Assembly: GCA_019639135.1 (NCBI GenBank)
Contig: JAHBSL010000024.1
Location: forward strand, 1 to 64,000
Length of the DNA: 64,000 bases
From: Acidobacteriota bacterium
GTDB lineage: Bacteria > Acidobacteriota > Blastocatellia > Pyrinomonadales > Pyrinomonadaceae
Direction of reading: 5' to 3'
Positions 27,715 to 36,595 of the stretch are shown here, piece by piece (positions within the stretch are counted from its first letter, which is position 1; the number at the start of each line of letters is the position of its first letter). The notes beneath the pieces were generated by a model that did no database searches, was not told where the DNA came from, and worked only from the letters and a program-made list of their open reading frames with translations. A program made the position numbers and the translations under genes.

Positions 27715-28056
27715 ATGCAGGCCGCAGCGAAAAAAAATTCACGTCAACCCTCGGTAAAGGCGATGGTCGAGAACATCATCGGCTGTAAATGGTCGCTGAC
27801 CGTACTCGACCTTGTCCGCAAGGGCATCGATCGCCCCGGAGCAATGGAGCGAGCGGTTGAGGGCCTTACTACCAAGGTGCTCAATGAGCGGCTCCGCAAG
27901 TTGGTCCGTTATCGCATTCTCGAAAAGAAGACCTATCCCGAGGTTCCGCCGCGTGTGGAATATAAGCTAACCCGGTTTGGTAAACGCTTCCTCAAACTGC
28001 TGGATGAAATAGACCGTCTCGAGGCCGATCTTGCTGCCTTCGCCGATGAGAATTGA
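27715..28056 (+). CDS. HxlR-family winged-helix transcriptional regulator
   Basis: A 113-residue DNA-binding protein. IIGCKWSLTVLDLV and the following LNERLRKLVRYRILEKK, PPRVEYKLTRFG are the HxlR family pattern: wing and recognition helix at LTTKVLNERLRKL. One cysteine (Cys24) sits where many family members have Gly-Gly-Lys-Trp. Some HxlR proteins sense electrophiles or oxidants through a cysteine, and the divergent gene encodes a redoxin. It ends 3 nt before folK, so it also leads the folK-panB-panC cluster. Confidence 0.88.
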   Translation: MQAAAKKNSRQPSVKAMVENIIGCKWSLTVLDLVRKGIDRPGAMERAVEGLTTKVLNERLRKLVRYRILEKKTYPEVPPRVEYKLTRFGKRFLKLLDEIDRLEADLAAFADEN

Positions 28057-28059
28057 CCG

Positions 28060-28608
28060 ATGTTGAATGGCAAAGAGGAAATAACTGCCCATATCGGGCT
28101 CGGCTCGAACCTCGGCGACCGTGCGGGAAATCTTCTGCTCGGCGTTCGCGGACTTATCGAGGCCTGTTTCGAGGTGAGGGCGATCTCCTGCATTTACGAG
28201 ACCGAAGCCCTTGAAATGGAAGGCGCCCCGGATTTCCTTAACATGGCCGCCGCCGTTCGCTGCAAAGAGGTCACGCCGACGCAGTTGATGGCCCGCCTGC
28301 TCCGCATCGAATACAACCTCGGCCGGACGGACAAGACATACAGAAAGCCGCGGACGATCGACCTCGATCTGCTGTTCTTTGGCGATACGAAAATGGACAC
28401 TCCATTCTTAACACTGCCGCATCCGCGGATACATCTTCGTAAGTTCGTCTTATTGCCGCTCAATGATATCGCCCCGAAATTTCGTCATCCGGTGCTGGGT
28501 AAGACGGTTGAGGAGCTGCTTGCTGCGTCAAAGGATGATTCCCGCGTCCTGAAATGGCTTCCCGCGAACCATAACAGGCTCCCCGCCGCCGAACGCGTTG
28601 GCGGTTAG
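28060..28608 (+). CDS. folK: 2-amino-4-hydroxy-6-hydroxymethyldihydropteridine pyrophosphokinase
   Basis: HPPK transfers pyrophosphate from ATP to the pterin in folate synthesis. The 182-residue product has IGLGSNLGDR, the YETEALEMEGAPDFLNMAA loop, IEYNLGRTDKTYRKPRTIDLDLLFFG, and PHPRIHLRKFVLLPLNDIAP, all the hallmark motifs. Length is slightly above E. coli (159) owing to a C-terminal tail of about 30 residues. It begins 3 nt after the HxlR gene and is followed by panB after 44 nt. Confidence 0.93.
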   Translation: MLNGKEEITAHIGLGSNLGDRAGNLLLGVRGLIEACFEVRAISCIYETEALEMEGAPDFLNMAAAVRCKEVTPTQLMARLLRIEYNLGRTDKTYRKPRTIDLDLLFFGDTKMDTPFLTLPHPRIHLRKFVLLPLNDIAPKFRHPVLGKTVEELLAASKDDSRVLKWLPANHNRLPAAERVGG

Positions 28609-28652
28609 TGCCTAGACTTAAACATCTGAAAGGAATAGACTAACAACCGTTT

Positions 28653-29525
28653 ATGGCCTACCTTAAACCGGACAAACCCGAGAAGGTTTACGTTCCCGCA
28701 CTCCGCGCCGCCAAAGAGAAGAGCGAAAAGCTCGTTTGCCTTACGGCATATGATTACCCAACCGCCAGAATAGTTGACGAGGCGGGCGTGGACATCATCC
28801 TTGTAGGCGACAGCATGGGAAACGTCATCCACGGCTACGGGAACACGATCCCCGTTTCAGTCGAAGAGATACTCTCGGCGACCAAGGCCGTCAAACGCGG
28901 GGCAAGCCGTGCCCTGCTCGTCGCCGATATGCCCTACGGGAGTTATCACACCGGCGACAACAAGGCCGTGCGGAATGCTCTTAAGCTGATGAAATACGGC
29001 GGTGCCGAAGCAGTAAAGCTCGAGGGCGGCCGCAACCGCGTTGACCTTGTAAAACGGCTGGTCGATGAAGAAATACCCGTGATGGCCCACATCGGCCTGA
29101 CGCCGCAATCCGTGCATAAGCTCGGCGGCTATCGTGTACAGGGCAAAACGACCGACGACGCAAAGCGGCTGATTGAGGACGCCAAACGGCTTGAAGATGC
29201 CGGAGCCTTCGCCATCGTCCTCGAGCTGGTGCCCCGCGAGGTCGCGGCGATAATCACCGAGGAACTGACCATCTCGACCGTCGGGATCGGCGCCGGAACG
29301 AATTGCGATATTCAGGTTCTCGTGCTCCACGACCTGATCGGCTTCACCTTTGGCCGCCAGCCGCGTTTCGTCCGGCAATATGCCAACATCAGCGGCGTCA
29401 TCACCGATGCGATCACACGCTGGATGGACGACGTCCGGAGCGGCAACTATCCAGCCGAGGCCGAATCCTACGGGCTCCCGGAAGACGTTGACGCGGAGGA
29501 ACTAAAAGCCTCGATACCTTTCTAG
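28653..29525 (+). CDS. panB: 3-methyl-2-oxobutanoate hydroxymethyltransferase
   Basis: Makes ketopantoate from 2-oxoisovalerate and methylene-THF in pantothenate and CoA synthesis. The 290-residue product carries LTAYDYPTARIVDEAG, VGDSMGNVIHGYGNTIPV (metal-binding Asp), DMPYGSYH, KLEGGRN, MAHIGLTPQSVHKLGGYRVQG and VGIGAGTNCDIQVLVLHD. All catalytic positions look intact. panC follows after 8 nt. The dependence on one-carbon folate fits its place after folK. Confidence 0.96.
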   Translation: MAYLKPDKPEKVYVPALRAAKEKSEKLVCLTAYDYPTARIVDEAGVDIILVGDSMGNVIHGYGNTIPVSVEEILSATKAVKRGASRALLVADMPYGSYHTGDNKAVRNALKLMKYGGAEAVKLEGGRNRVDLVKRLVDEEIPVMAHIGLTPQSVHKLGGYRVQGKTTDDAKRLIEDAKRLEDAGAFAIVLELVPREVAAIITEELTISTVGIGAGTNCDIQVLVLHDLIGFTFGRQPRFVRQYANISGVITDAITRWMDDVRSGNYPAEAESYGLPEDVDAEELKASIPF

Positions 29526-29533
29526 GTTCCGAT

Positions 29534-30388
29534 ATGGAGATCATCAACCGCCGACAGCGAATGGCTTCTATCACGCGCAAGCTCAGGCGTGAGAACAAGA
29601 CCATCGCATTCGTCCCCACGATGGGAGCTCTCCACGAGGGCCACCTCGCGCTTGTGCAGGAAGCCTCGAAACGCGGCGACTCGGTCATAGTTTCGATCTT
29701 CGTCAATCCGACGCAGTTCAACGACCCGAAGGACCTCGCCCGCTATCCGCGCGACCTCGCCTCGGATGCGGCGATGCTGACCGAATTCGGCGTCGATTAC
29801 ATTTACGCCCCGGAGCCGCACGACATTTATCCCGAGGGCTTTGCAACCTACGTTTACGTAGAAGGGCTTTCCGAGAGCCTTGAGGGAGCCTCGCGGCCCG
29901 GCCATTTTCGGGGCGTTGCGACCGTCGTAACGCTCCTTCTGAACACCATCCGGCCCGACTTTGCCATCTTCGGCGAAAAGGACGCGCAGCAGTTAGCTAT
30001 CGTAAAGCGGCTGACGCGCGACATGGGCTTCGATACCGAGATAATCTCGGTTCCGACGGTACGTGAACCGAGCGGGCTTGCGATGTCCTCGCGTAACGAA
30101 TTGCTCTCGCCCGAGGACCGTGCACGAGCCTCGGCCATCTATGCCGCACTCCATATGGCTGAAAATGCCTTCAATTCGGGTGAACGAAATGCTTCGAAAT
30201 TGACTCAAATGGTCGAAAATGCCCTTTCGGCCGACACCGACCTAACGCTCGACTACGTTGCGACCGTAAACGCCGATACGCTGGAAATGGTTGAAAAGGT
30301 TGGAGATACGGGTTCAATGATAGCCGTTGCGGCCAGGATAGGCGGCGTTAGGCTGATCGATAACGTCAGGCTAGGCCGCGGACAGTAG
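29534..30388 (+). CDS. panC: Pantothenate synthetase
   Basis: Joins pantoate and beta-alanine with ATP to give pantothenate. The 284-residue product shows the nucleotidyltransferase features: FVPTMGALHEGH with HIGH-like GALHEGH near residue 33, the FGEKDAQQLAIVKR motif and the VREPSGLAMSSRN segment with KMSKS-like role. Length matches the family (about 283). It begins 8 nt after panB. No panD is seen in the window. Confidence 0.96.
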   Translation: MEIINRRQRMASITRKLRRENKTIAFVPTMGALHEGHLALVQEASKRGDSVIVSIFVNPTQFNDPKDLARYPRDLASDAAMLTEFGVDYIYAPEPHDIYPEGFATYVYVEGLSESLEGASRPGHFRGVATVVTLLLNTIRPDFAIFGEKDAQQLAIVKRLTRDMGFDTEIISVPTVREPSGLAMSSRNELLSPEDRARASAIYAALHMAENAFNSGERNASKLTQMVENALSADTDLTLDYVATVNADTLEMVEKVGDTGSMIAVAARIGGVRLIDNVRLGRGQ

Positions 30389-30448
30389 TTTGGCACCTGC
30401 TTTGCATCTAAACAATGCGGGCAAGGCCTAAGCCGGCCCGTAAAAGTG

Positions 30449-30955
30449 ATGAAAAACTACCTGAAAACGATCCTTCTCTTTGCCGTCTTTACCGCATTTG
30501 CGGCGGCTGCCTCTGCGCAGGCGAGGCTGACGACCGTTGACGGCGGGGCGTTCGATATCAACGATCACAAGGGCAAGGTCGTCATTATGGCGGTCGGAGC
30601 CTCGTGGATCCCGCTCTCTGCAAAGCAGGTGGAATTCACCAACGTGCTTTCCCGAAAGTATGCCGGCAAGGAAGTCGTCGTGCTTTACGTCGCGACCGAT
30701 TCGGCCTCGCAGGGCTCACGAAACTTTGCCTCTGCCGCCGACCTGAACCGGTTTGCAACGACGAACAAGCTCAGCGCTCCGATCATCCGTGACTCGAATG
30801 GTGCGTACATGCTCAAGGAATTCGCTCTTGACCAAGTGCCTTCGTTCGTCATCCTCGGCAAGGACGGCAAAATGGTTGGCGAACCCTACGGCGGCATCGA
30901 TCCGAAATACGACGTGACGGTCCCGATCTCACGCGTCGTCGATCGGCTGCTCTAA
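30449..30955 (+). CDS. Secreted thioredoxin-fold protein lacking cysteines
   Basis: A 168-residue exported protein (signal peptide to about residue 23, ASAQ) with TlpA/redoxin-like topology: beta strand VVIMAVGASWIP, helix, LYVATDS strand and the cis-proline strand VPSFVILGKDGKMVGEPYGG. The usual WCxxC site is replaced by WIPLS, and the protein contains no cysteine at all, so it cannot act as a thiol oxidoreductase. It could be a binding or chaperone variant. The start at 30449 follows an in-frame GTG at 30446. A strong terminator follows. Confidence 0.72.
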   Translation: MKNYLKTILLFAVFTAFAAAASAQARLTTVDGGAFDINDHKGKVVIMAVGASWIPLSAKQVEFTNVLSRKYAGKEVVVLYVATDSASQGSRNFASAADLNRFATTNKLSAPIIRDSNGAYMLKEFALDQVPSFVILGKDGKMVGEPYGGIDPKYDVTVPISRVVDRLL

Positions 30956-30978
30956 TTTTCAACGAAATATAGGTCTAG

Positions 30979-31007
30979 AAAAAGAGGCTCCGCCGAGGGC
31001 CTCTTTT
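30979..31007. terminator. Bidirectional terminator
   Basis: AAAAAGAGGC (from 30979) and GCCTCTTTTA (to about 31007) form a stem with an A run before and T run after. It lies between the convergent thioredoxin-fold gene and maf. Confidence 0.8.
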
Positions 31008-31057
31008 ATTTGTCTTTGGCGTGGGTATTCTGCCTTGAGCGTTCATCGGCGGAGTGC

Positions 31058-31672
31058 TTACGCCTTTTCCGCTTTCCCGGCTTCGAAACCTCTGTACAAT
31101 TCGTAAACCAGATTGATCGGCAGGCCGACGACGTTCCAGTAGTCGCCGCTGATGCCGCGGATGAATAGTGCCGCCTGTGCCTGAACGGCATAAGCCCCGG
31201 CTTTATCGAGCGGATCGCCTTCGCGGGCGAGAAACTCGATCTCCGCTGCGCTCATCGCTGCAAACGTCACAGCCGTTCGCTGGATACCCGTAACCGAAGA
31301 AGAATCGCGGACCAAAGCGACACCGGTTATCACATCGTGCGTTTCACCCGAAAGCGAGCAGATCATCCGCCGGGCGTCATCCATATCCGCCGGCTTGCCG
31401 ATGACCTCGCCGCCGAGCACGACGGTCGTATCCGCACCGAGCACGAGCCGGCCCGGCCATTTCCCGGCGATCGCCGCGGCCTTTTCAAGCGCAAGCCGTT
31501 CAACGTAGCTCTCCGGGCTTTCGCCCTCGCGGAGGCTCTCGTCAATATCGGGCACGTCCTTTACAAAGCTCCACCCGACCGATGCAAGTATCTCCGATCG
31601 CCGCGGGCTGCCCGAGGCTAATACGATCTCCGGCAGGATCGCGTGTTTCTGGTCGTGATTTAGCATTTCCAA
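31058..31672 (-). CDS. maf: Maf-like nucleoside triphosphate pyrophosphatase
   Basis: Septum-inhibitor Maf family; hydrolyses non-canonical or selected nucleoside triphosphates and acts as a house-cleaning enzyme. The 204-residue product has the LASGSPRRSEILA motif near residue 20, DESL with ESYVERLALEKA, GADTTVVLGGEVIGKP and the CSLSGETHDVITGVALV segment. The dTTP/UTP-specific YhdE type is likely but the subfamily cannot be fixed. The short N-terminal extension before LASGSPRR means a later start is possible. Confidence 0.92.
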   Translation of the reverse strand: MEMLNHDQKHAILPEIVLASGSPRRSEILASVGWSFVKDVPDIDESLREGESPESYVERLALEKAAAIAGKWPGRLVLGADTTVVLGGEVIGKPADMDDARRMICSLSGETHDVITGVALVRDSSSVTGIQRTAVTFAAMSAAEIEFLAREGDPLDKAGAYAVQAQAALFIRGISGDYWNVVGLPINLVYELYRGFEAGKAEKA

Positions 31673-31715
31673 ATGTTCTCGTTTAAGATGATATTAGATC
31701 GGAGCAGATTGGCAA

Positions 31716-32027
31716 ATGGAGCGTTTTTCAAACCTTGTACCCTCGTTCGTTCGCTCGCTGCCCGATGATCCGGAGATAGTTGAAAAGGTCGTGATCTCGC
31801 TCTGGCGGCCGGCAGTGGGCGAGGCGATCGCCGAAGCCTCGCGGGCACAAAGTTTCACCGGAGGCCGTTTGACCGTCGGAGTCAAAGACAAGAACTGGAA
31901 AGCGCAGCTCGATTCGATCGTCCCCGAGCTTGTCGCCAAGATGAACCGATTCCTCGGTAAGAGCATCGTCCGCTACATCGAGATCGAAGCGGCTCCGGAC
32001 CTATTTGCCGTATCGCAAAAAGATTGA
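31716..32027 (+). CDS. DciA-like DUF721 protein
   Basis: A 103-residue protein in the DUF721/DciA family. The pattern LWRPAVGEAIAEASRAQSFTGGRLTVGVKD and KNWKAQLDSIVPELVAKMNRFLG is typical. In bacteria lacking DnaC-like loaders, DciA helps load the replicative helicase DnaB. It begins the unit dciA-gatC-lipoprotein-gatA: gatC starts 3 nt after its stop. Function is by family only. Confidence 0.82.
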   Translation: MERFSNLVPSFVRSLPDDPEIVEKVVISLWRPAVGEAIAEASRAQSFTGGRLTVGVKDKNWKAQLDSIVPELVAKMNRFLGKSIVRYIEIEAAPDLFAVSQKD

Positions 32028-32030
32028 CCT

Positions 32031-32312
32031 ATGGATGTCAAAAAGATCGCAAAGCTCGCTCATTTGGAAATAACCGACGAAGAGGCCGCCATCTATTCGC
32101 CGCAGATGGCGAAGATCGTCGGCTACGTCGAGCAGCTCAATGAGCTTGATACCGGCGACGTCGAGCCGATGCTCGGCGGGCTCACCGCCGCGGGCGAGGC
32201 GACCGACGCCATTCGCGAGGACGAAGCCCGCGAAAGCCTCGGCACCGAAGCGGCGTTGAGCCGTGCCCCGGCCTCGACCGACGGCCACTTTCAGGTACCG
32301 AAGGTCCTATGA
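32031..32312 (+). CDS. gatC: Glutamyl-/aspartyl-tRNA(Gln/Asn) amidotransferase subunit C
   Basis: Small subunit of GatCAB, which converts misacylated Glu-tRNA(Gln) or Asp-tRNA(Asn). The 93-residue product has the GatC pattern: MDVKKIAKLAHLEITDEEA, YVEQLNELDTGDVEP and the C-terminal RAPASTDGHFQVPKVL. It lies 3 nt after the DUF721 gene, and its TGA overlaps the next ATG. gatA is one gene downstream; gatB is not in the window. Confidence 0.95.
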   Translation: MDVKKIAKLAHLEITDEEAAIYSPQMAKIVGYVEQLNELDTGDVEPMLGGLTAAGEATDAIREDEARESLGTEAALSRAPASTDGHFQVPKVL

Positions 32313-32725
32313 AGCTCTTTTTGCTCATAGCGGCCGCCATTTTTGCCGCAGGCTGCAGCGTACCTAAGCTCGAGGCCGCAGAGTGTTCCGCGTCCCGGCC
32401 CGCACTTCGCGAGTTTTACTCCGCCCATTTCGGCGGCGATATGCTCTTTTCTAAGGAACGGCTCGAAGAAAAGCGTCGATTCCTATCCGAAAGATTTTAT
32501 CAGTCACTTACCGCAGCGACCGGCGACGCCGATCCTTTCACCTCGGGTACGGCCGACGTGCCGCGGGCTTTCCGGATCGGAAACTGCGAAAAATCGGCTG
32601 AAGGCCGAACGACCTTCGAGGTTCTGCTCTTTTGGCGGGACGACGCTCGAACCGAGCAGCGTGCCATCCGTGTGGAACTCGAACGCTCCGGCGATTCGTG
32701 GCTGATCGACAAAGTTAATAATTGA
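32309..32725 (+). CDS. Lipoprotein inserted between gatC and gatA
   Basis: A 138-residue predicted lipoprotein: signal peptide with lipobox AAGC (Cys at about residue 16), then a domain with two cysteines. The segment LREFYSAHFGG, then RFLSERFYQSLTAATGDADPF and the final LERSGDSWLIDKV resemble DUF3828-type proteins, which are uncharacterised. Its ATG overlaps the gatC stop and gatA starts 6 nt later, so it is translated inside the amidotransferase operon. Confidence 0.65.
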   Translation: MKLFLLIAAAIFAAGCSVPKLEAAECSASRPALREFYSAHFGGDMLFSKERLEEKRRFLSERFYQSLTAATGDADPFTSGTADVPRAFRIGNCEKSAEGRTTFEVLLFWRDDARTEQRAIRVELERSGDSWLIDKVNN

Positions 32726-32731
32726 GATCTG

Positions 32732-34126
32732 ATGCTAAAGAACGAGATCGAACGTGTCCTGACCAACGCCGAGCGGCTAAACGACCAGCTCGGCTCGTTT
32801 TTGTCCATTGAGCGGAGCCTCGCCCTCGCCCGCGCCCAAGCCATCGAAGATGCCGCAGGCGAGCTTCCGCTCCGCGGCCTGGCCATCGCGATCAAGGACA
32901 ACATCTGCACCAAAGATATCCGAACCTCGTGCGGCTCGCGGATACTTGCGAACTACACGGCTCACTACGACGCCACGGCGGTCGAGAGGCTCAATGCCGC
33001 CGGTGCGGTAACCATCGGCAAAACGAATATGGACGAGTTCGCGATGGGCTCGTCGAACGAAAACTCGGCATTCGGCCCGGCTCGGAATCCATGGGACCCG
33101 GAACGCGTTCCGGGCGGAAGTTCGGGCGGCTCGGCGGTCGCGGTGGCTTCGGGCGTGGTCGATGTTGCACTGGGATCGGAGACCGGCGGTTCCGTGCGGC
33201 AGCCTGCGGCACTCTGTGGAATCTTTGGACTGAAGCCGACCTATGGCCGCATCTCGCGATACGGGCTTGTCGCGTTTGCGTCGTCGCTTGATGCGATCGG
33301 CATTTTTGGAAGCTCTGCGGGAAAGATCGCCGACGTGCTCGGCGTTATCGCCGGCCGCGACCCGCTCGATTCGACCTCGGCGGATGTTCCGGTGCCCGAT
33401 TATTCGTCGATGCTAGATGGCAGCCTCGCCGGCAAGCGTATCGGCGTACCGCGGGCGTTCTTTGGCGAAGGGCTTGATGAGGAAGTGCGGGCGGCCGTCG
33501 AGGCATCGATAGAGAATTTCCGCAAGCTCGGCTGCGAGGTCGTTGACATCGAACTCCCGCATGCCAAATACGGCATCGCGGTCTATTACATCATCGCGAC
33601 CGCCGAGGCTTCGTCGAACCTCGCTCGCTACGACGGCGTCCGCTATGGCGTCCGTGCAGAGGATGCCCACGAGCTCCGGCAAATGTACTTCAAGACCCGA
33701 GAAGAGGGCTTCGGCCCCGAGGTCAAACGCCGGATAATGCTCGGCACATACGTCCTCTCGAGCGGCTACTACGACGCCTATTACGCCAAGGCACAGAAGG
33801 TCCGGGCTCTCGTCCGCGATGATTATGAGGCCGCTTTTGCGAGCTGCGACTTTGTCCTGACGCCGACCTCGCCGACCACGGCCTTCCGCTTGGGCGAACG
33901 CTCGGACGATCCGCTGGCGATGTACCTGAGCGATATTTACACTGTCTCTGCAAACCTCGCCGGGCTGCCCGCGATCAGCATTCCCTGCGGGCTTTCGTCC
34001 GAGGGGCTGCCGATCGGTGTCCAACTCGTCGGCAACTACTGGGCCGAGGGCGAACTCCTGAACGCTGCCAATATCTACGGCAACGAACACCCGCTCGACG
34101 CCAAACCGCTGATCCACGCGGAATAG
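32732..34126 (+). CDS. gatA: Glutamyl-/aspartyl-tRNA(Gln/Asn) amidotransferase subunit A
   Basis: Amidase subunit of GatCAB that releases ammonia from glutamine. The 464-residue product has the amidase signature: [11 protein letters not shown] with the catalytic Lys, [18 protein letters not shown] with the first Ser, [16 protein letters not shown] with the nucleophile Ser, then [13 protein letters not shown]. Length is near the E. coli-type 480. It ends the dciA-gatC-lipoprotein-gatA unit. Confidence 0.96.
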   Translation: MLKNEIERVLTNAERLNDQLGSFLSIERSLALARAQAIEDAAGELPLRGLAIAIKDNICTKDIRTSCGSRILANYTAHYDATAVERLNAAGAVTIGKTNMDEFAMGSSNENSAFGPARNPWDPERVPGGSSGGSAVAVASGVVDVALGSETGGSVRQPAALCGIFGLKPTYGRISRYGLVAFASSLDAIGIFGSSAGKIADVLGVIAGRDPLDSTSADVPVPDYSSMLDGSLAGKRIGVPRAFFGEGLDEEVRAAVEASIENFRKLGCEVVDIELPHAKYGIAVYYIIATAEASSNLARYDGVRYGVRAEDAHELRQMYFKTREEGFGPEVKRRIMLGTYVLSSGYYDAYYAKAQKVRALVRDDYEAAFASCDFVLTPTSPTTAFRLGERSDDPLAMYLSDIYTVSANLAGLPAISIPCGLSSEGLPIGVQLVGNYWAEGELLNAANIYGNEHPLDAKPLIHAE

Positions 34127-34293
34127 ATTAACGACGGCCGACTTCCGTGACCGCCTTAATGGACTCAACACTCTTTGCGCCCTCTGCGAATAACTCTGCG
34201 GGCTCTGCGTTGGAAATTCATTAACGAAGGGCCCGCAAAAATATTGGCGAGGCAGTAAAGCTCGACATTGATCTACACAAAACCGATCTTATG
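34127..34293. other. Spacer with CTCTGCG-type repeat
   Basis: After gatA the spacer holds CTCTTTGCGCCCTCTGCG, AACTCTGCGGGCTCTGCG-like repeats around 34165-34215, related to those at 27174-27264. No gene is visible. No clear terminator hairpin was found. Confidence 0.5.
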
Positions 34294-34890
34294 CTAAGGG
34301 GCCGAACCCATCATCACATCGGTAAATTCGACCGGCGGCCGGGCGACGATGGTCGGCGGATTGCCGCTTGGTGGGAACTTATATAGCGTTCCCTCCCATG
34401 CCCCGAACTCGTATCGCCCATTGGAGAGATCGTTGAACGTCCCGTACCACTGAATTCTGTCTGCGGCGTAAACATTCGCGTTCGTGTGAATAGCCAGAGC
34501 CCCCATCAGGTATCGGCCGTCCGCCGTCGTGCCCTCGTTTCCCGGCTGAGTATCGCTCGCCGCACACGAGTAAACGACAATGTTGTCAACCTTGTTAGCT
34601 ATCGCCGACCACATCGCGACGTTCGTATGAAAAACGCCTTCGCGGCCAAGCTCCAGGCCCATTCCGCCCGCATCCATCGACATTCCGGCACGCGTGTTCT
34701 CGCCGGCGTATCCATGACAGAGTACGAACATCGAGTGAATCTTGCCGCCGGATGCCCGAGCTGTACCGTTAATGCTCGCAAAAGCATTCGCCAGGGCCAC
34801 CTCGGCATCTGTGTTAAAGATAGAAAGTTTTGCTCGTGAAGGAACTCCGCCGCCAAGCCGCCGGTCGCGAAGTGCAAAATATCTTGCCAT
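34294..34890 (-). CDS. Unknown protein with His-Gly and Cys motifs
   Basis: A 198-residue protein without signal peptide. A hydrophobic strand ends in MFVLCHGYAGEN (His59-Gly60) and a second in NIVVYSCAAS (Cys109). This order, H-G after a strand then C after the next strand, resembles the catalytic dyad of clan CD peptidases (caspase/gingipain fold) or DUF4347-like domains. The C-terminal about 70 residues contain a WYGTFNDLSNGRYEFGAWEGT stretch and a Pro-rich tail. Function is unknown; the peptidase reading is inference. It stands alone on the minus strand. Confidence 0.55.
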   Translation of the reverse strand: MARYFALRDRRLGGGVPSRAKLSIFNTDAEVALANAFASINGTARASGGKIHSMFVLCHGYAGENTRAGMSMDAGGMGLELGREGVFHTNVAMWSAIANKVDNIVVYSCAASDTQPGNEGTTADGRYLMGALAIHTNANVYAADRIQWYGTFNDLSNGRYEFGAWEGTLYKFPPSGNPPTIVARPPVEFTDVMMGSAP

Positions 34891-35221
34891 GGTCTGAATA
34901 TCCTCCGGTTCTTCCTGCCGGTAACAACCGCCGCCGGCCGGAACGAAATTTTATGATTGATCGGTAACACGGGAGCAGTTCCCGTTCGTCTAACATCGAG
35001 ACTGCATCAGCAACCGCTTTTTGCGTAACGTCCATCTCCGCCAATCAGCTTTTCAAACTCCGGGGTACTAAAGCCACGACGAATCAGCAGGCGGGAGTAG
35101 TTTATTGCGCTGCGACGCCACCGGCTGAAAAGTACTTAACGCGAAGTTATAAGGAGATCAATTTACTGTAGAAGAGATCTTTGCAGTCACGGCAAAGGAA
35201 AGCGAATACAAAAGTGAAGAG
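34891..35221. other. Non-coding region, possible gene remnant
   Basis: About 330 nt between two minus-strand genes. No full gene is visible. On the minus strand a short stretch near 35010-35140 reads protein-like (SRLLIRRGFSTPEFEK-like) but starts after a stop and ends after about 42 codons, so it may be a degraded fragment. I see no clear promoter. Confidence 0.35.
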
Positions 35222-36496
35222 CTACAAGGGCCGTACCGATTTCTTTTGAAGCCTCTCGATAAGTTTACGAATGCTGACTTTTTCCTCTGTTGACTTCGAA
35301 GATAGGTAGCTTTCTACAAGACTTTTGAAGTTTTCATGCCTCAACCGCCGGGCAATCGCTGTTGCTGCAAGCTCGGAAAAGTAGTGCGGCTCGTCCTGTC
35401 GAAAAGCGATGTCGATCAGGCTCTTCGCAGTTTCAATAGAAAGTGAGATCTCGTCGAATACTGCGAGCCGGTAAAGCGCCTCGTAATGGTCAGTCCTATT
35501 CTTCGATTCTGAACGAAGAACGTCTTCCGCTTGACGAACATACTTAATTTGTTCGGTCACTGGAATAACACCCAGGCTTCGAATACCTTTCCCCAGCTCA
35601 TTCTCGACCACACTGAGAAGTTCCTTGTTACTGATCGGCCGCTTTTTTACATTTCCCAACGATTGAATTCTTGGAAGTAACCCTGAACGCCTTGTATCTG
35701 TACGATTCGCAAGAAATGCGTACTCGAGAATTTGATATGCGGCTCCGTAGAAGAAGAAATCGTTTCGAAGCTCAAGCTCGCTCATCCGGTTCAGATCACG
35801 ATATTTGAACGGCTGCCATCTGATGATGTTCTCGCGAATTTCGCGCCGATGAAGGGACTCGCGAGGAAGGTAAGCTCGCAATCGAGTACGAGCTATCTCG
35901 GGCGCCAATACAGTGGCAACTTTGATTGATGCGTACTCGGCAAGCCCTTCATCGAACCACCGCGCATCCCTTTGAACGATCCCATCAAGACTTCGATGGG
36001 ATAGCTCATGCGGGATCGTAAGATAAAGATCAGAACAGATCTCGTTGTTCTGCGAACATTCAAGATCTAGCTGACGACGGTCGGAAATAGGTAATACATG
36101 AAGGTAAAAACCATTGCCCTCAGACAACACCTTTGCAGAAAAGTTCGCGGGAACCTCCGCCATACTCATCAGATAAAATCGAACGTCAGGAACCACCAAA
36201 GGCGTAAGCGTTTCCTGGGTCAAGCGGACGGCCTCAACCAAGTTATTAAGTATTTGTCCGGCCTCGGTTGATGAACCTTCACCAAAGTGAACCTCAACAG
36301 TCACGCCATTCAGCGATTGTTGTAACCTCTTATCACAACGGGCAAGTAGATCTGCTGAAATATCTACGATCGGTTTACCCGGGTCACTCACGACCGCAAA
36401 GGTCTGATATTCCAACACGGTTCTTTGGGCTTCGGCATTCGTGCCCAGCGAAATGAAAAAAAGCAAGAAACAAAACTGGAGTGTTCTGAACCTCAT
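35222..36496 (-). CDS. Secreted peptidase MA-like (gluzincin) protein
   Basis: A 424-residue exported protein with signal peptide (ending NAEA near residue 23). HELSH near residue 162 and the downstream RWFDEGLAEYAS form the HExxH...E zinc site of gluzincins (peptidase MA family). The rest has no recognised domain: a helical C-terminal half of about 200 residues. The start at 36496 is chosen because homology to a signal peptide begins there; the frame runs open further upstream. Base composition is more AT-rich than neighbours. A good promoter lies upstream. Confidence 0.72.
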   Translation of the reverse strand: MRFRTLQFCFLLFFISLGTNAEAQRTVLEYQTFAVVSDPGKPIVDISADLLARCDKRLQQSLNGVTVEVHFGEGSSTEAGQILNNLVEAVRLTQETLTPLVVPDVRFYLMSMAEVPANFSAKVLSEGNGFYLHVLPISDRRQLDLECSQNNEICSDLYLTIPHELSHRSLDGIVQRDARWFDEGLAEYASIKVATVLAPEIARTRLRAYLPRESLHRREIRENIIRWQPFKYRDLNRMSELELRNDFFFYGAAYQILEYAFLANRTDTRRSGLLPRIQSLGNVKKRPISNKELLSVVENELGKGIRSLGVIPVTEQIKYVRQAEDVLRSESKNRTDHYEALYRLAVFDEISLSIETAKSLIDIAFRQDEPHYFSELAATAIARRLRHENFKSLVESYLSSKSTEEKVSIRKLIERLQKKSVRPL

Positions 36497-36595
36497 CAAA
36501 CAAGAACTCAAACTTGAGTGATCAAAAGATCGATAGGAAACTCCTGGAAAACGCATACACAGGTTGAGAGAATTTGTGAAAATTCTTTTGATGAA

